Notes: generated by a model from the letters alone, not told the origin. 64,000 nucleotides of DNA from Mermis nigrescens (GCA_036768485.1 JAVLUZ010000154.1:19923428-19987427); one strand, 5' to 3'. Counted from the stretch's first letter, positions 19,681-31,868 are shown. Program-made: numbers and translations.

Positions 19681-22030
19681 GTTCAATCATAGGTAGCGCG
19701 TACCTATAATATTATACTAGGAGACATAAATGTAACAGGGGGATGGGCGGGGATCCCTCCATCCAAACTCGGACGTCCCCCTATCCACCCCTTCCCCCGA
19801 TTTGAAAAAACCGAATTTTTCGGCCGTTTATAGGCGTTTTTAATCAAAAAATGGAGGTCATTTACCCCCCCCCTTAAAAATGGCCCGGGACCGCCCCCAA
19901 AATGTAGAGCCGTTACATGTATGTTTCAGTACAACAACATATATCCACCACCCCCTACAGCTATAACGGGACACAATTATGATGCGGTTTTTTTATTCGA
20001 AAGATAATTTCAAAAATGCGCTCTTTATTTGTTTATTCTCAATACCAGCTTTGTTATGAGCGTGTAAAGTTTTGGCGTAACGTTATAACATACGTCCCTG
20101 TGACGATTTTATCGGAGAGCATAAAGACAACTCAGCATAAATGCCTGATATAATTTAATGGTAGAGAATCATAGAGGATAAAATTCCCTACATGGAAAAT
20201 TTTCTGTTTTTTAGATTTCGCATTAGTTCTCGAGAGGGGCTGTAAAGAGTGTAAATATCTGGGGGTGTAAAAACAGATGTTGGTTGTGTTTTTGCCTTCT
20301 TTATGTCTACCAACAAATCCGGTTGCGAGTCCCCAAAAAATTTTCTAATAGAATGTGCTGCAGCTTAAAGGCTATTTTCTGATTACCAGCAAACTTTTTT
20401 ACACTCAATCTGGAGTTAGCTCTAGGGGTTTAAACTTTGCAATGTAGCGGATAGTGTAAAAACAGGTTTTGTCCCAGATTTACCCACCAACTTCTCCGCT
20501 TATAAGTCGGGACAAGTTTAATCAGATAAAAATGAAGTACCTTCTAAGAGCTACACGTCGCAGCACATTGCATTTAAAAAACTCAATACTGAATTATTTC
20601 TGAGGTGTAAAGTACGAAATCAGAGGTGTACGTGTAAAATCGGGTAAAAAAGACGCTTTCTCCCCTTTTTCGATTGATCAATGTCTCAAATAGGATGTGG
20701 AACTAGTTTTTCACACACAAACGCACTACAACTCAAATGCTACAAACTGGCTCTAACCGAATTTTTTTTACACTCAAGAGGAACTTAGCTCAAGATTTTT
20801 AAAGTTTTCTCTGCAGGTGCACGAAAAAATACGTTTTTTACCTTTCTTTGGTTTGTCAACTCCGCCGGTCATAACTGAAGTCGCGCAAAGTATACTAAAA
20901 ATAAAATACAGCCCAAAGGTTACACATCACACTTGGACGCCTTTTTTAAACGCAATTCTGAAATAGGTAAGAATGTGTAGTTTAAACTCTGATGTAAAAA
21001 CGCGTTTTTTGTTGATTTTTTATCTGAAAATTAAATTCTCTGTTTATGAATTGGGTTGTGCGGACTATTCTAAAAATAAAGTACGTGTCAGCGGTTACAA
21101 ACTACAGTTGATCGGAATTCTCTACACTTAATACAGTTATTTCTTGGGGTGTAAAGTACCAGCTCTGTGTTATTGCAATTATTCTGTTTGCTAAGTTCCC
21201 GTGTATGAATTGGTGTGACCGCACTTATGTAAAAAATAAAGAACGTCTTAAGGATGACACATCGCAGTAAGAGGCACTTCCTTACACTAAATATTGAGTC
21301 AGTTAATTATGGGTTGAAAAACACGTTTCTGCATCAATTTTGTTCATGATCTTAGTTCCGTTATGAGTTGGGACATGATCTCAACTCTGAGAAAGCTTTG
21401 CGCTTAAATGTCACATTCTACTGAATGAATTAGTTTGTGGTCAATGGAGGTGTAAAGTACTTTACACTAAAGGTTTACACTACTTCCAAAGTGTTGTAGA
21501 GTCAATTTTTCGTAAAATACTATTCGGGACATCAGCATTACGAATCCGATTTTAAACATTCTTAACACTCAGGAGTTGTGGAAAGATTACCTGAAATTAA
21601 CTTTAGATACAGAGCATTGGAGAAGAAGAAGTTTTTTAAAACGTTCTTTGAAACATAAGGATATCTCCGTACTATCAGAAATACGAACTCGACTGTAATT
21701 CTCTTTACACCCTCTAGTTGTGTAAACTTCACGCTTTAGGTTGACTTCACTTCAGTGAGGTTGTAGATTTTAAGAGCTAACTTTTATTACAAACTCTTTT
21801 CTGGAAAATAAGGATTACGAATCTAACTTTGCTTTTTTGTGATTCAAACGGCTGTGTAAAGTTTAAGCTGAAAATTAATTTTTATGTCAAATTGTTGTAG
21901 GAGGTAACTTTGTTTAAAAGACTCTCCTCGTGTTATTCAAGTATTTCATTCGACAAGTTATCTCTGAGTTTATTGATCGATCCACTCAAATCATTCCAAT
22001 TAAAAGTAGAGTACTAGCCACTGTTTTTTT
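19681..22030 (-). mobile_element. Element X, copy B (inverted, interrupted by R1)
   Basis: The reverse complement of copy A at 6600-8960, recognisable by CATAGGTAGCGCGTACCTAT at its left end (a shortened form of the hairpin), CGTAACGTTATAACATAC, and the periodic CGGTTTTGTCCCAGATTT / TAAGTCGGGACAAG units. An R1 MITE (19725-19923) interrupts it just inside the hairpin end. With copy A it forms a large inverted repeat within one gene, spaced by about 11 kb. Confidence 0.7.
19725..19923 (+). mobile_element. R1 family MITE inside element X copy B
   Basis: Starts CATAAATGTAACAGGGGGAT and ends GAGCCGTTACATGTATG. The R1 core is well kept (TTTTTCGGCCGTTTATAGGC, GGAGGTCATTTACCCC). Element X sequence lies on both sides, so it inserted after element X. 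Confidence 0.7.
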
Positions 22031-22084
22031 TTGTAAGAGCCTCTTTGTACATGTACAAAGATCTCCGTTTAAACCTATCTAAGC

Positions 22085-22420
22085 CATACATGATTTTAGG
22101 GGTTCGGGGGTTTTCATCTCTCAAAAACACACCCCGTCCAGTCCAGAATTTTTAATTTGTCAGGAAGGTTGCCTAAAAGGTAGCGTTTTGGAAGTTTTTA
22201 GCGATCTATCGGCCCAAAAGTCTCAATTTTTTGCACTTCGCGCCATATAGGTACGCATTTTTTGATTTGCTCAATGTATGTCATCTGAAAAATAGAATCG
22301 TTAGAGACGCCAAAAATCGTGTTTCTGGCGCATACCCATTGTTTTAGAGCCCGAAAATGCCAATTCAGAAAAAACAATTTTGGTTTCACTTCCACCCCCC
22401 CAAGAAATCACATGCTGCGC
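22085..22420 (+). mobile_element. R3 family MITE, diverged
   Basis: Starts CATACATGATTTTAGGGG. The interior has TGCACTTCGCGCCATATAGG (the R3 hairpin region), AGAATCGTTAGAGACGCCAAA, and AATCACATGCTGCGCATG at the right. It sits about 330 bp below the PHRF1 exon 1 donor, in intron 1. Confidence 0.6.
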
Positions 22421-22748
22421 ATGTCTAATTTAAACTATCGTAATCCATAAGCGTACAGAGACACAAAGTAAACTTGAGACCCCCAATCGGCCCTTGAAGC
22501 TGTCATCAATTTTCTTAAACAAAATACTTTAAAGCAGTGGCAATTTAAGGGGGCGGTACCCCTAAGAAAGTGCGGAACCCTGACTTGGGTGGAAAAATTA
22601 GCCGTTTTAAGCCAAAAATCGCTAAAAATCGCTCAAAAATCCTTAATTTTCCGGCACTATTTTGGGCCAATGGGGAGCCACCCCCGCGCCCCCTGAATGC
22701 GCCCCTGCTTTAAAGTGATTTCCGAATAACTGAACGGTTTAAACTCAC

Positions 22749-22931
22749 GTTTGACCATTCCGTAATACAGTTAAAACAAAATGAATGTTCGCAGCCCTCC
22801 GGATTGGCTATTTCTTGGTCTAAAAATCTGTTTAAACAAATAGGACAAGCGCCATTTTTTGACGAAACTTCATCATCGCTACTCGACGAACTGGACGCGT
22901 AAGTTTCGTCGTGCTTATATTTTCTGGCCAT
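22749..22931 (-). CDS. PHRF1: PHRF1 exon 1 (start codon and most of RING finger)
   Basis: PHRF1 is a nuclear protein with a RING finger (ubiquitin ligase type) next to a PHD finger; in mammals it is linked to transcription, TGIF turnover and DNA repair. This exon codes for residues 1-61, starting at the ATG ending at 22931, with an in-frame TAA nine bases upstream. A Ser/Asp-rich leader (ASSSSSSDDEVSS) precedes the RING: C29, C32, C47, H49, C52, C55, read as ACPICLNRF and GCEHSFCFNC. The donor AAC/GTGAGT is strong and in phase 0. The assembled nine-exon partial protein is 547 residues; human PHRF1 is about 1,650, so roughly the first third of that length is present. Confidence 0.92.
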
Positions 22932-24233
22932 CGTGATTTATTTGGATTGAATTTTAAACGAATCTGATAAAAAATTGGAAACAGTTTTACCAACATCCTT
23001 TTAAAAAGTCGTTTCCAAAACACCAAACATGTAACAAATCAAAACTTCAGAAGGGGCCTGAATAGTAAGTCACTTTTAGGGAAAAGTAAATATGAAATTA
23101 GATTTTTTGGTAAAAAATGGCAAAAATCACCCAAAAATAAGAAAAAACGCAAGTTCTTGCCAAAAATCGGGGAGAAACCCTAAACACTTTCTGGCTTTAA
23201 AGGATGGCGGACACGACAGACTTTGGGTAGAATAGGGAATCCCCGTTTCCACTATTATCTCCCAAAACGGTGAATCTATAATATAATATGGGATGTGTAC
23301 GATTCGAAACAGAAGAGTATGCAATTTATTAAAAAATAAAAAGAAATATCATACCAACTATTGATCGTTAGCGGACCAGGAAAGATTAGGAAACCAAATT
23401 TGAATAATATCAGTCGGATTATAAACGTGTAAAACCCTAAATGAGGCCGAGGGGAGAATGCGAGTAATATCTCTTACATGAAATCGATTTTTTCCGTATT
23501 AGTAAAGAGATCCAAGAGAAACGGCTAAATGCCAAATTGGCGCAAAATGACATTCATGTCTTCACTATTATGCTCAAGAAACACTATATTAAATAAATAA
23601 AGTGGTGTGAAGCGCTGAAGTATTTTAACTAATTTAAGCCTCTAAACTCAATCTTAAAACTGTATAAGGAAAAAGACAATGATTAGGCGCGAAGTGCCTA
23701 TATTTTAATTTCGTTGACCGAAAAATCTTGATATTTTTTGAAAGCAAATGACCGCCCCCACGTCACTCTGCAAATACGCGCCAGGCCTTCGCATACAACG
23801 AAATTATATGTAGATAAGCTCCTTTCGACAATAGAATTGTAAAATCAAAATACACGCAATTTTAGCATTACATAAACGCGAGAGGTGAAATAGTGCCGGC
23901 AAGCAGTATTACTATTAAATTCACAAACTAGCTAAGCCACCTGCAAGGAATGTTGCACGATTTTTCAAAAATATTGTTAGTTTGCTACGAAATACCGTAT
24001 GCTTATAACATATATATGAATTTAAAAGAAATAAAATCCTTTTAGGTACGTGATATAAGTAAGTAATCTACCCCGATTCGTCTCAGGGGCGATGGAGGAG
24101 AATATGCCCCTTCAACAAAATCTGGCAACAATTATTTCCTGTAGCCCAGCTCCTCGTTTCCGCAGAATTTGATAATGATCTCCAAGCGCACGGTTTAAAC
24201 TATCTATGTTCAGTCCTTACGCAGCAAAACAAC
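22932..24233. other. Region upstream of PHRF1; diverged R1 copy, otherwise nothing
   Basis: No TATA box or other promoter element could be supported. 23040-23240 resembles a minus-oriented R1 copy (AAAATCGGGGAGAAACCC, TTTCTGGCTTTAAAGGATGG, GGGAATCCCCG). GGCGCGAAGTGCC near 23688 is an isolated member of the hairpin motif found in R3/R4. Confidence 0.5.
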
Positions 24234-25437
24234 CACCCTAGAGCATTATTTTTGCGGCATCCGGAAAATTCGCCCTTGACATTTCGCCCCGAGTTTTCGC
24301 CCCCAACATTTCGCCCCCGACATTTTGCCCTCAGGTATGTTTCGCCCCCGGAACTTTCGCCCCCAGACAATTCGCCCTTCTCGGATTTTTCGCCCCCAAA
24401 CATTTCGCCCCTAATGAATGCCTCGTTATACTGTACCAATCAACTTGTCTCTGCAATTTTGTTTGCCCTATTTTTTTATTTGCCATTACATTCCCAGGAA
24501 TTCGCTTGACTCTACGTAAGCATATTTTTTTATGTACCTAATTATAATTTCTCCCGGTCGGCAAGCAAAGACCTAATTTTTTTGTTTATTTGATTAAGAT
24601 TTGCGGAGAATTTGGCTTGACCTTACATAATTACATTATCTTTGTAGTAATATTTTCATCCCAGGACCTTTCGTATGCGAAGGTCATTCAAAAAACTATA
24701 TAAAGAGGACCAAATGGCAGTAAGTCATTTAGTTGGTGTAAGATTTGCTTAATGGATTCAACCATTTCGAAAACAGGAATGAGGAAGCTAGTCTACGAAA
24801 ACTACATTTATGTATTCTCCAAACGAACGGCGGATGACATTGATGCCATTTGGGTTTGAATTTTAGATTTTTCACGTTTTTATTCGACAGCATTCTTCAT
24901 CTTAGTGTTTTCGTTTTACTCCGCAATTAACAGCATTGTTTTTATTTGACAATTCTGGTTTTCTTCTGACAATAGGAAAATGAAGCAGCAATATGGTTGA
25001 AATATGGCTGAAAATTGTTTAAATATGGTTAAAAATTGTTTAAAGAAATCTAAAAATGAAAAACGAAAATATCGAAAACTTATCAAGATTGAAAATGAAA
25101 GAATTAAAAATTCTTTTACTTTATTTCAAAAAAGATTGAAAACAAAAAAGAAGAAAACCGACATTGTGTCCTCCTGAATTTTGACGCTGTCCATGTATGA
25201 TGCATACTCCCGTTTATTGTACAGCTCTCTCGGGGCGAAACATCCCAGGGGCTAAATGTTTGGGGGCGAAACATCCAAGACGCGAAATGTTGGTGGCGAA
25301 AGTTCCGGGGCGAAACGTACCTGGAGGCAAAATTTCCAAGCGAAATTTCGGGCGTAAAGTCGGGGCGTAAAGTTGGGGGCGAAATGTCGGAAGCGAATAT
25401 TCCCCAAACCATTTTTGCAGTCATCGGTTATAGGGTG
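24234..25437. mobile_element. TIR element with TTTCGCCCCC subterminal repeats (1.2 kb)
   Basis: The two ends (CACCCTAGAGCATTATTTTT and the inverse of CACCCTATAACCGATGACTG) lead into arrays of roughly ten TTTCGCCCCC-type words. These point inward at 24277-24415 and, inverted, at 25220-25400 (GGGGGCGAAA). The 0.8-kb centre is AT-rich and noncoding. No target duplication is evident. The Pro-rich open frames across the arrays are artefacts of the repeat. Confidence 0.65.
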
Positions 25438-25458
25438 TGATTAAAATACAGAACCGAG

Positions 25459-26209
25459 CTAGGACTCGGACTCGGGACAAATTGGTCAAATCCGGACAAT
25501 CAATCAGGACATAGAAAAATCAGGGCAATGTATTAAATAATATGTAGGGTCGGACTGGGTGTGACCAGACAAACTGAGCAAAATCCGGACAATATATCAA
25601 ATATGTAGGGTGGGTGGGGCCGGACAAATTGGGTAAAATGCAGACAATAAATCAGGACAATGTATTAAATATGTTAGAAAAATCAGGTTGGGATACACAG
25701 TGGGGGAGGAAGGATTATCTAAAAATTTGTGAATTTATAACATTAACCTAAAAAATTCAACAACAAATTAAAAATCAGCGCTTCGCGACGATTTCTTCTA
25801 TCTTTTGGCAGTTGGTATCGTTTTATTGCAGAAAAACTCAAAAAATTAACACTTCGCCGCGCGTATTATAACCATTTTTTCCGTCAAAAACGCAGAACAA
25901 TTCCAAAAAAAATAAATTTATTGCTTTTATAGTGCAGAACGATGTAAAAAGCCCCCAAAAACGTTATTTAACTGGCCCCGCCCGTTTTTATGTGTTTTTC
26001 GGTGGAAAAAAATTTTTTAGATTCCCCTAGCGAAAATTCTAGCTATGTCTATGTGATTGATTGTCCGGATTTGACCCAATTTGTCCCGTTCCAGCCAGTC
26101 CGACCCCAAATGTTTGAAACATTGTCCTGATTTTTTCATTGTCCTGATTGATTGTCTGGATTTTATCCACTGGTTCAGAATCCGAATCCGGATTTCACCA
26201 TTTCCCTAG
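25459..26209. mobile_element. TIR element with GACAAT/ATCAGGAC subterminal repeats
   Basis: The left arm (about 25459-25690) repeats GGACAAATTGG, AATCCGGACAAT and AATCAGGACA three times. The right arm (about 26050-26209) carries the inverse (GATTGATTGTCCGGATTTGA, AATTTGTCCC, ATTGTCCTGATT). The outer ends are CTAGGACTCGG and CCCTAG. The centre contains AGCGCTTCGCGAC and other hairpin-motif relatives. Boundaries are approximate because no duplication is seen. Confidence 0.6.
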
Positions 26210-26859
26210 CTTTTTTGTTCTTCACAGGTATTATGCAGAAAATGAGATTTTTGTTAGGAACAAGAATGACACAAGTTTTTAAGCGATAATGATGAATTTT
26301 GTTGATGTAACCTTGACTGTTTGTAGGCTCAATTCAGAACCAAAATACGGCTGATTTTGTGAAAATTTTAGCGTTACAATTCGAAATTAATGTAGGTATC
26401 TATCTTTTTACAGAATTAATTTTCATATGTATATACAAGTTGTATGGACATAGGCGTAGCCAGGATGTTAGCTAGGGGGCGAAATTCAAAAAAGCCTTTT
26501 TATTAAAAGCCTTTTTTATCCAAAAAAAACCTTCAGTTGACGGCCGTACAACGTGTTTTGTGGCTTTTGACATCGTACTGCACTATTTAAGCGATAGGAA
26601 AACATATTTTTTCTGAATTTTTTTACCTTTATTACAGGAAAAATGCTTATTATGCGCTCGAAGCGCTAAGTTTTCAGTTTTCCTGCAATAAAACGACAGA
26701 AACTGCCAAAAGGTAGAAAATAATCTTATATTTTATGTCACAGTATGGATAAAACTTTATGACTCTGCATAAAAGTAAATTCAAAAATAAAATGAAAAGC
26801 TTGTACCCATACAACAACTGAACACTGAACGGGATAGAAAGATTGTGCGTCTTTCCGAG
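26210..26859. other. Intergenic stretch, nothing firm
   Basis: AT-rich. 26455-26680 (GGCGTAGCCAGGATGTTAGC onward, with GCGCTCGAAGCGCT near 26656) looks like a fragment of another hairpin-motif element, but no ends are seen. Confidence 0.4.
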
Positions 26860-27495
26860 CAGTGGCCGATTTTGGATTTCCCTAAGGGGGCAGTGCGGTA
26901 CCCCAACTTTTCCAGAAACAGTCGAAAAATAGGTCAAAATCTACACTTCACGCGCGAAATAGGCGTTTTTCCGGCGTTTTACATTGTCTACTTTTTTAGA
27001 AATCACTTTTGTTGCATCATTTTTTCGAAAAATTTTGAAATTTTCGACAATTTTGTGCAAAAAAAAACATTAAATTCATTTAAATTCAGCGAAAATCTCG
27101 CACAAAGCGCCGAAAAATTGGTTAAATTCAGGCGGAAGGACGTTTACAAGCTTTATTTACTGCTTGATTTCCTGTATTTGTAACCTCTGACGCAAAACAA
27201 TCAAAATTTTTTTGATTACGAATAGAAGAAAACTGTGCTTAGATAGCTGTATCTGCTGTTGAAGTTAATTTAAAACTATTCCATGAGCAAACAATTGCTT
27301 CCAGGTAGCTAGAGAAAGTAAATAAATGAAATTAATAGGTATAATCCAGCGCGATGCGCCGGAAAAATTCGAGAAATTATAGTCGCTGACGGCCAAAAAC
27401 CGTTGCAAATTTCATATCCATTGTTTATCTCGCCAATTATTCTGGAGTCAATGGGATGGGGTGGCCGCCCTCCGCCTCCGTAAAACCGCCCCTTG
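26860..27495 (-). mobile_element. R4 family hAT MITE (636 bp)
   Basis: The left end CAGTGGCCGATTTTGG and the right end CGGTTTTACGGA...GCCCCTTG are degraded CAG-type inverted ends. The flanks TTTCCGAG (26852-26859) and TTTCCGAC (27496-27503) match at 7 of 8. It is the reverse complement of the copy at 29152-29773, sharing GATGCGCCGGAAAAATTCGA, the GTCGCTGACGGCCAAAAA block and ACTGCTTGATTTCCTG. Confidence 0.75.
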
Positions 27496-27535
27496 TTTCC
27501 GACGTAGTACACCGCTTTTTCATGGCGATTTAGTT

Positions 27536-28594
27536 CACAATGTGAACATACCCAGAATTTTTTTCTACATTTCGATTGTTGGTTCACATTTTTTGGTGGA
27601 GTCTAAAAAACGTCCTTGAAATTGAGCGATCATGTTGAAAAAACGATTTTTTCAGAAAGTCCATTGTACATGAGATGGCGAGACCCAAAATGAGTTTTTG
27701 AACATTTTGTTACTGTAAATTTAGTGTACTGCAATGAATATAACGATCAGTAATATGTTATATCTCCGAAAACTGCATTTTCAGACCTCCACTAATGCAC
27801 TTACGCCGATTTCTGGAGTCTCATCGAAGGATAAAAAGTCAATCATTTATTGAGATGGCGCGAAGCGCCCGCAAATTTCGAAATTTTACCTCTCTAAAAT
27901 GCACTTTTGCAATAAAATTGCTGCAATCGGCGTGGCGCGGCCTACACATCAATAGCAAAAAATTAAATTAAATAAATCCGGCGCGAAGCACCTGAAAATT
28001 TTTGAAATTTTACCTCTACAAAGCATTTTCGCATTACAAAAATTGTCCGAAAATCCGCGCAGAAGATAAGGAGTTTCATTACGAGCTGTCAGTTAACGCA
28101 GTGCAGTGATCAGCGCGGCACAGCCTTAACATCAATAACAAATGTAAAATTAACTCAATCCGGCGCGAAGCGCCGAAAAATTTCGAAATTTTGGCTCTCT
28201 AAAACGCATTTTGCATTACAAAAATTGGCTAAATTCGGAGCGGCCTTAGCATAAATGACAAGTAATAACATTAAATTAATTAGGCGCAAATAGCTGGAAA
28301 ATTTTGACATTTTACCTCTCTAAAACGCTAACATTCCAAAAAATTGTCACAAAATCGGTGCAGAAGATGAGGATTTTCGATCTTAGTACAATGCCAGGAC
28401 AAATTGTCGATAAAAATGCTGCGATCAGCATGGCGCGCCGGGCGGGAACATCAATGAAAAACATTTGAAACAAATCAATCCGAAATTTTGGAATTTTATC
28501 GTTCTAGGATGCATTTTTTGCATTAGATAAATTACCACAATGTGAACCAAGCCCAAAATTTTTTACCACATCTCGAAACTTCGGTTCACAAAAA
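27536..28594. repeat. Tandem hairpin-motif array bounded by 60-bp direct repeats
   Basis: Two direct repeats of about 60 bp (CACAATGTGAACATACCCAG... at 27536 and CACAATGTGAACCAAGCCCA... at 28535) enclose four to five diverged units of about 110-180 bp. Each unit has GGCGCGAAGCGCC or a variant (27855, 27975, 28158, about 28280), then AAATTT.GAAATTTTACCTCT and CTAAAACGCATTTTGCATTA. It is noncoding and could be the decayed centre of one element. Confidence 0.6.
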
Positions 28595-29151
28595 CCCCCA
28601 AAACGTGGAAAAACAAAAATGGTGAGTAAGCCTATTCGCGTGCGCGTCCAGAGTTGCCAAGTGCTCTTGTCCGAAAAACCACCAATGTTTAACTAAAACT
28701 GCCTAAAAAACCCAACCAATGGTTAAGCATAGGCGTGAAAAAACTCAATCACTAAAAAATACCTTTCACGACCTCGAAAAATCCCCAAAACAGTGATCGG
28801 ACCGAGGCCTCGGCGTCGGCAAGGCTCAGCGTTTTTTGGAGCCTCGGCCTTGGCGCCGAGGGTGAAGCTGAAAAGTGCCAAGGCGCCCAGGGTTAAAATC
28901 AAATTTGAATAAGTTCAATATATCCCTTGAATATTAACTATTTAGAATGCATCTGCAGCACACAGGCTGTATTTTACCTATTGGCTTTTCTTATGGTTTT
29001 AGGCGCGTACCCAGTTACACCAAGTTACATACAGCAGAGTGCCAATTGATATTCATATGATGACTGAGTTTTAGTTCTCATGCTCGCTAAATGGATCGGA
29101 AAGTACAGTGCAGTTTCCGTCATATTACCTACCACACCAAAATTTGATGAC

Positions 29152-29773
29152 CAGGGGCGGATTTAAGGGCGGCGGGGTGGGCGGCCACCCCCATTGGCCA
29201 AAAATATTTGGCGAGGTAAAGAATGGATATGCAATTTGCAATGATTTTTGGCCGTCAGTGACCATAATTTTTCGAATTTTTCCGGTGCGACGCGCCGGAT
29301 GATACCTATTAATGACATTTATTCACTTTCTTGGCGACCTGGAGGCCATTTTCTCTTCATACAGGTTTCAAAACAATTTTAACAGCGAAACAGCTATTTT
29401 CGCATAGCTTTCTTGTATTTTCAATAAAAAATTTTGATTTTTCGCATCAAGTGCTATAAAATACAGGGAATCAAGCAGTAAAGCATGCTTTTAGATGTCT
29501 ATCCGCCCTAATTTCACGAATTTTCCGGCGCTTCGCGCCAGATTTTTGTTAAAGTCAAAGGAATTTAATGATTTTTTCGCACAAAATTGTCTAAAATTTT
29601 TAAAATATTCAGAAAAAATATTGCGTGAAAAATGATTTTATGTAATAGTATACAATGTTAAACACAAAAAACGCTATTTCGCGCGTTAAGGGCAAATTTT
29701 CGGACCTATTTTTGACTGCTTTCAGAAAAGTTGGGATACCGCCCCCCTTAGGAAGATCCTAGATCCGCCACTG
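29152..29773 (+). mobile_element. R4 family hAT MITE (622 bp), reference copy
   Basis: Starts CAGGGGCGGATTTAAGG and ends GATCCTAGATCCGCCACTG. The flanks TTGATGAC (29144-29151) and TGGATGAC (29774-29781) agree at 7 of 8. The interior includes GGTGCGACGCGCC near 29284 and GGCGCTTCGCGCC near 29529. It is nested inside the hAT-like element 28791-30651, so it is the younger insertion. Confidence 0.8.
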
Positions 29774-30212
29774 TGGATGACTGAAAAAGCGTGTCTAAAC
29801 ATGCATTACTACAAAAGCGATCACAACAATGGCTGCAGTTCTGTCTTTACATAGTTTATTTCGTTTGTTCGTTTATTTCTTCGACACTTTTTCTTATATA
29901 TAGTGAAAAACTTTTAACTGCTTGTTCAGCCATATTTTTTATTAACTTTTCTCCAAGTCTTCAACGGCAACTTGTTAAATTAAAGATGCTTTCATGCTGC
30001 TGACTTTATTCAATAAATCCTTCATACATTTAATCTACTATTATTGAAAATAAGAATGAATTGTTTGATATATAACGCAATTCGATTTCACTTTCATTAG
30101 AATACTTGTATGTAAATCGACTCTGCGTGAAATTTCTGTTCTCGGAAGTAGTGTTCTCTCAGTCATTGTTCTTTACTTCAGCAATTCGATTTTACTATAC
30201 TCGTATTTCATA

Positions 30213-30434
30213 ATGTCGATTGTATCAAATGTTCAAAAACTCCTTTCTATAAAGCACAATCTCGAAGCAGTTGGTTATAATAGTGTGACTTTAAAGAATT
30301 TGATAAAGGATGACGACGACAATGACGCGATAGCGCAACAAGGCGAAATAGATGAGGCTATCTCTGATTCCGATGATCAAGATTCTGATGATGAATTGTC
30401 TGCTTCATTAGATTGGAATAAGAATTCTTGCTAA
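30213..30434 (+). pseudogene. Short acidic frame, possible hAT transposase tail
   Basis: A 73-residue frame (MSIVSNVQKLLSIKHNLEAV..., ending in the acidic SDSDDQDSDDELSASLD) near the right end of the hAT-like element. No catalytic or dimerisation motif is present. Its place in the element suggests a leftover of the transposase gene, but this is inference and it could be chance. Confidence 0.25.
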
Positions 30435-31104
30435 CAGCAATAAACATTTATTTTAATTCGATAAAGTGTTTAATATTACGATTATTCTCTAGCTCATGTG
30501 CATACAAATTATTCTACGAGTACTATTTATGAGTACAGGTATAAAAGCTTGACCCTCGGCATTACCCTCGGCCTCGGCCGAGGCAAGGATTTTAAGTCGC
30601 CTCGGCCTGGCCAGGGCCGAGGGTCCAAAAGTACCCTCGGTCAAATCACTGCCCCAGAATGGAGGAAAGAACCACTTGGTTACCCAAGTGCGCAGTTGCC
30701 AGGTCGAATTTTTAAAACCCCCCAAAAAATCCCCCAAATGAAAAAGAAACCCCATATTAAAAATGCTTACAATTAAGTCAATAAAACGCATACAAACGAG
30801 CTGGATGCGCTAAATAACATCGTTTTTGTGCATTTTCCACCGTGCCATATGTTTTGCAGCCAAAAATAAAAAACCATCTTCCATGAATTTTTCGTCTTTT
30901 TTAGTTGAACAAAAATGTTTTGGAATGGTTGTTTTCCGCAACATATTTTGGATTCTTATTTCTCACAATAAAAAGTGTATAAAGTTTGCCCATTCATTGC
31001 AGGCCTACGCCTAGTTAGAGCAAAAGCTCCGGAATTTACAATTTACAAATCCGTTGTGCTAGCCATTAAGGCAGACCTCACTAAAATAAAAATGTTTGAA
31101 TACT

Positions 31105-31690
31105 AATACTAATACTTTATTCAGATACACCTAGAATAGAACGTCGCAAGAAAAAATAAAACAGATGATATAAAATGCGAAATATCATGGACATGCAAAT
31201 GATTATTGCGCTCACGTGTGCCAGCAAAATTTACTGACATAAACCTTTTTCGAATTTCTCTTAAATATCACAACATTTGGAGAATTTCGAATATATTAGA
31301 AGATCGTTCCAAATTCTAGCTGATCTAGTAGAAAAACAATACTTTTACAATCAAGTCTAAATTTAACTAAATAGATCTTATTTGCAAATGCATTCCTAGT
31401 ACGCGAATGACCATAAAAGTGATAAAAATCTTTAGAAGGTAAGAGATTATTATGAATATTAGGAGTAAGTTAAGAATATGGTACTTTCAGGATACTATGA
31501 AATAAACTTCAGAAGAGTGGATTTTTTGCTCAGTACTTAGAACAAGTTGAAAGAAAGCGCGGAAGAAAAATTTAATCCGTCTATGATCAATATTACAAAA
31601 GCTATGAGTTTCGTTAATTAGTCTCTTCTCGACCTTCGCAAGCATCTACTCGACCTAAGTATTTGAAGATTCGAACAGCTGAATGCAGAA
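31105..31690 (-). pseudogene. LINE 3-prime fragment (third lineage)
   Basis: On the minus strand it reads a broken C-terminal LINE segment: FYHFYGHSRTRNAFA and later LDQLEFGTIF, close to the HSYxTRNA...RIWN pattern at the end of many non-LTR ORF2 proteins. The tail at the left (ACTAATACTAATACTTTA) is a short-unit repeat as in such elements. It is strongly truncated and not functional. Confidence 0.45.
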
Positions 31691-31714
31691 TCACATTTAG
31701 ATACCCAATTTGCG

Positions 31715-31868
31715 TCGATATAAGCATCTATACATCGACCTTAAGCATCGATACATCTACCTAAGCATCTATACATCGACCTAAGCATCTATACATCGAC
31801 CTAAGCATCTATACATTGACCTGAAGCATCTATACATCGACCTAAGCATCTATACATTGACCTGAGCG
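31715..31868 (+). repeat. About 21-bp tandem repeat, seven units
   Basis: Seven copies of GCATCTATACATCGACCTAA with variants (ATTGACCTGA, ATCGATACATCTACC). It directly follows the upstream side of the minus-strand LINE fragment and shares GACCTAAG words with its edge. Local slippage is likely. Confidence 0.85.

Larger units (their letters stand above)
28791..30651. mobile_element. hAT-like element with CCTCGGC-rich ends (1.86 kb)
   Basis: Ends CAGTGATCGGACCGAGG and the inverse of CAGTGATTTGACCGAGG. The flanks CCCCAAAA (28783-28790) and CCCCAGAA (30652-30659) match at 7 of 8. Both ends are rich in GCCTCGGC words (28800-28880; 30560-30640). The body carries an R4 MITE (29152-29773) and a short acidic frame near its right end. 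Confidence 0.75.

Noticed and set aside
24252..24509. Pro/Ser-rich protein
   Set aside because: The frame simply translates the TTTCGCCCCC subterminal array of a transposable element.
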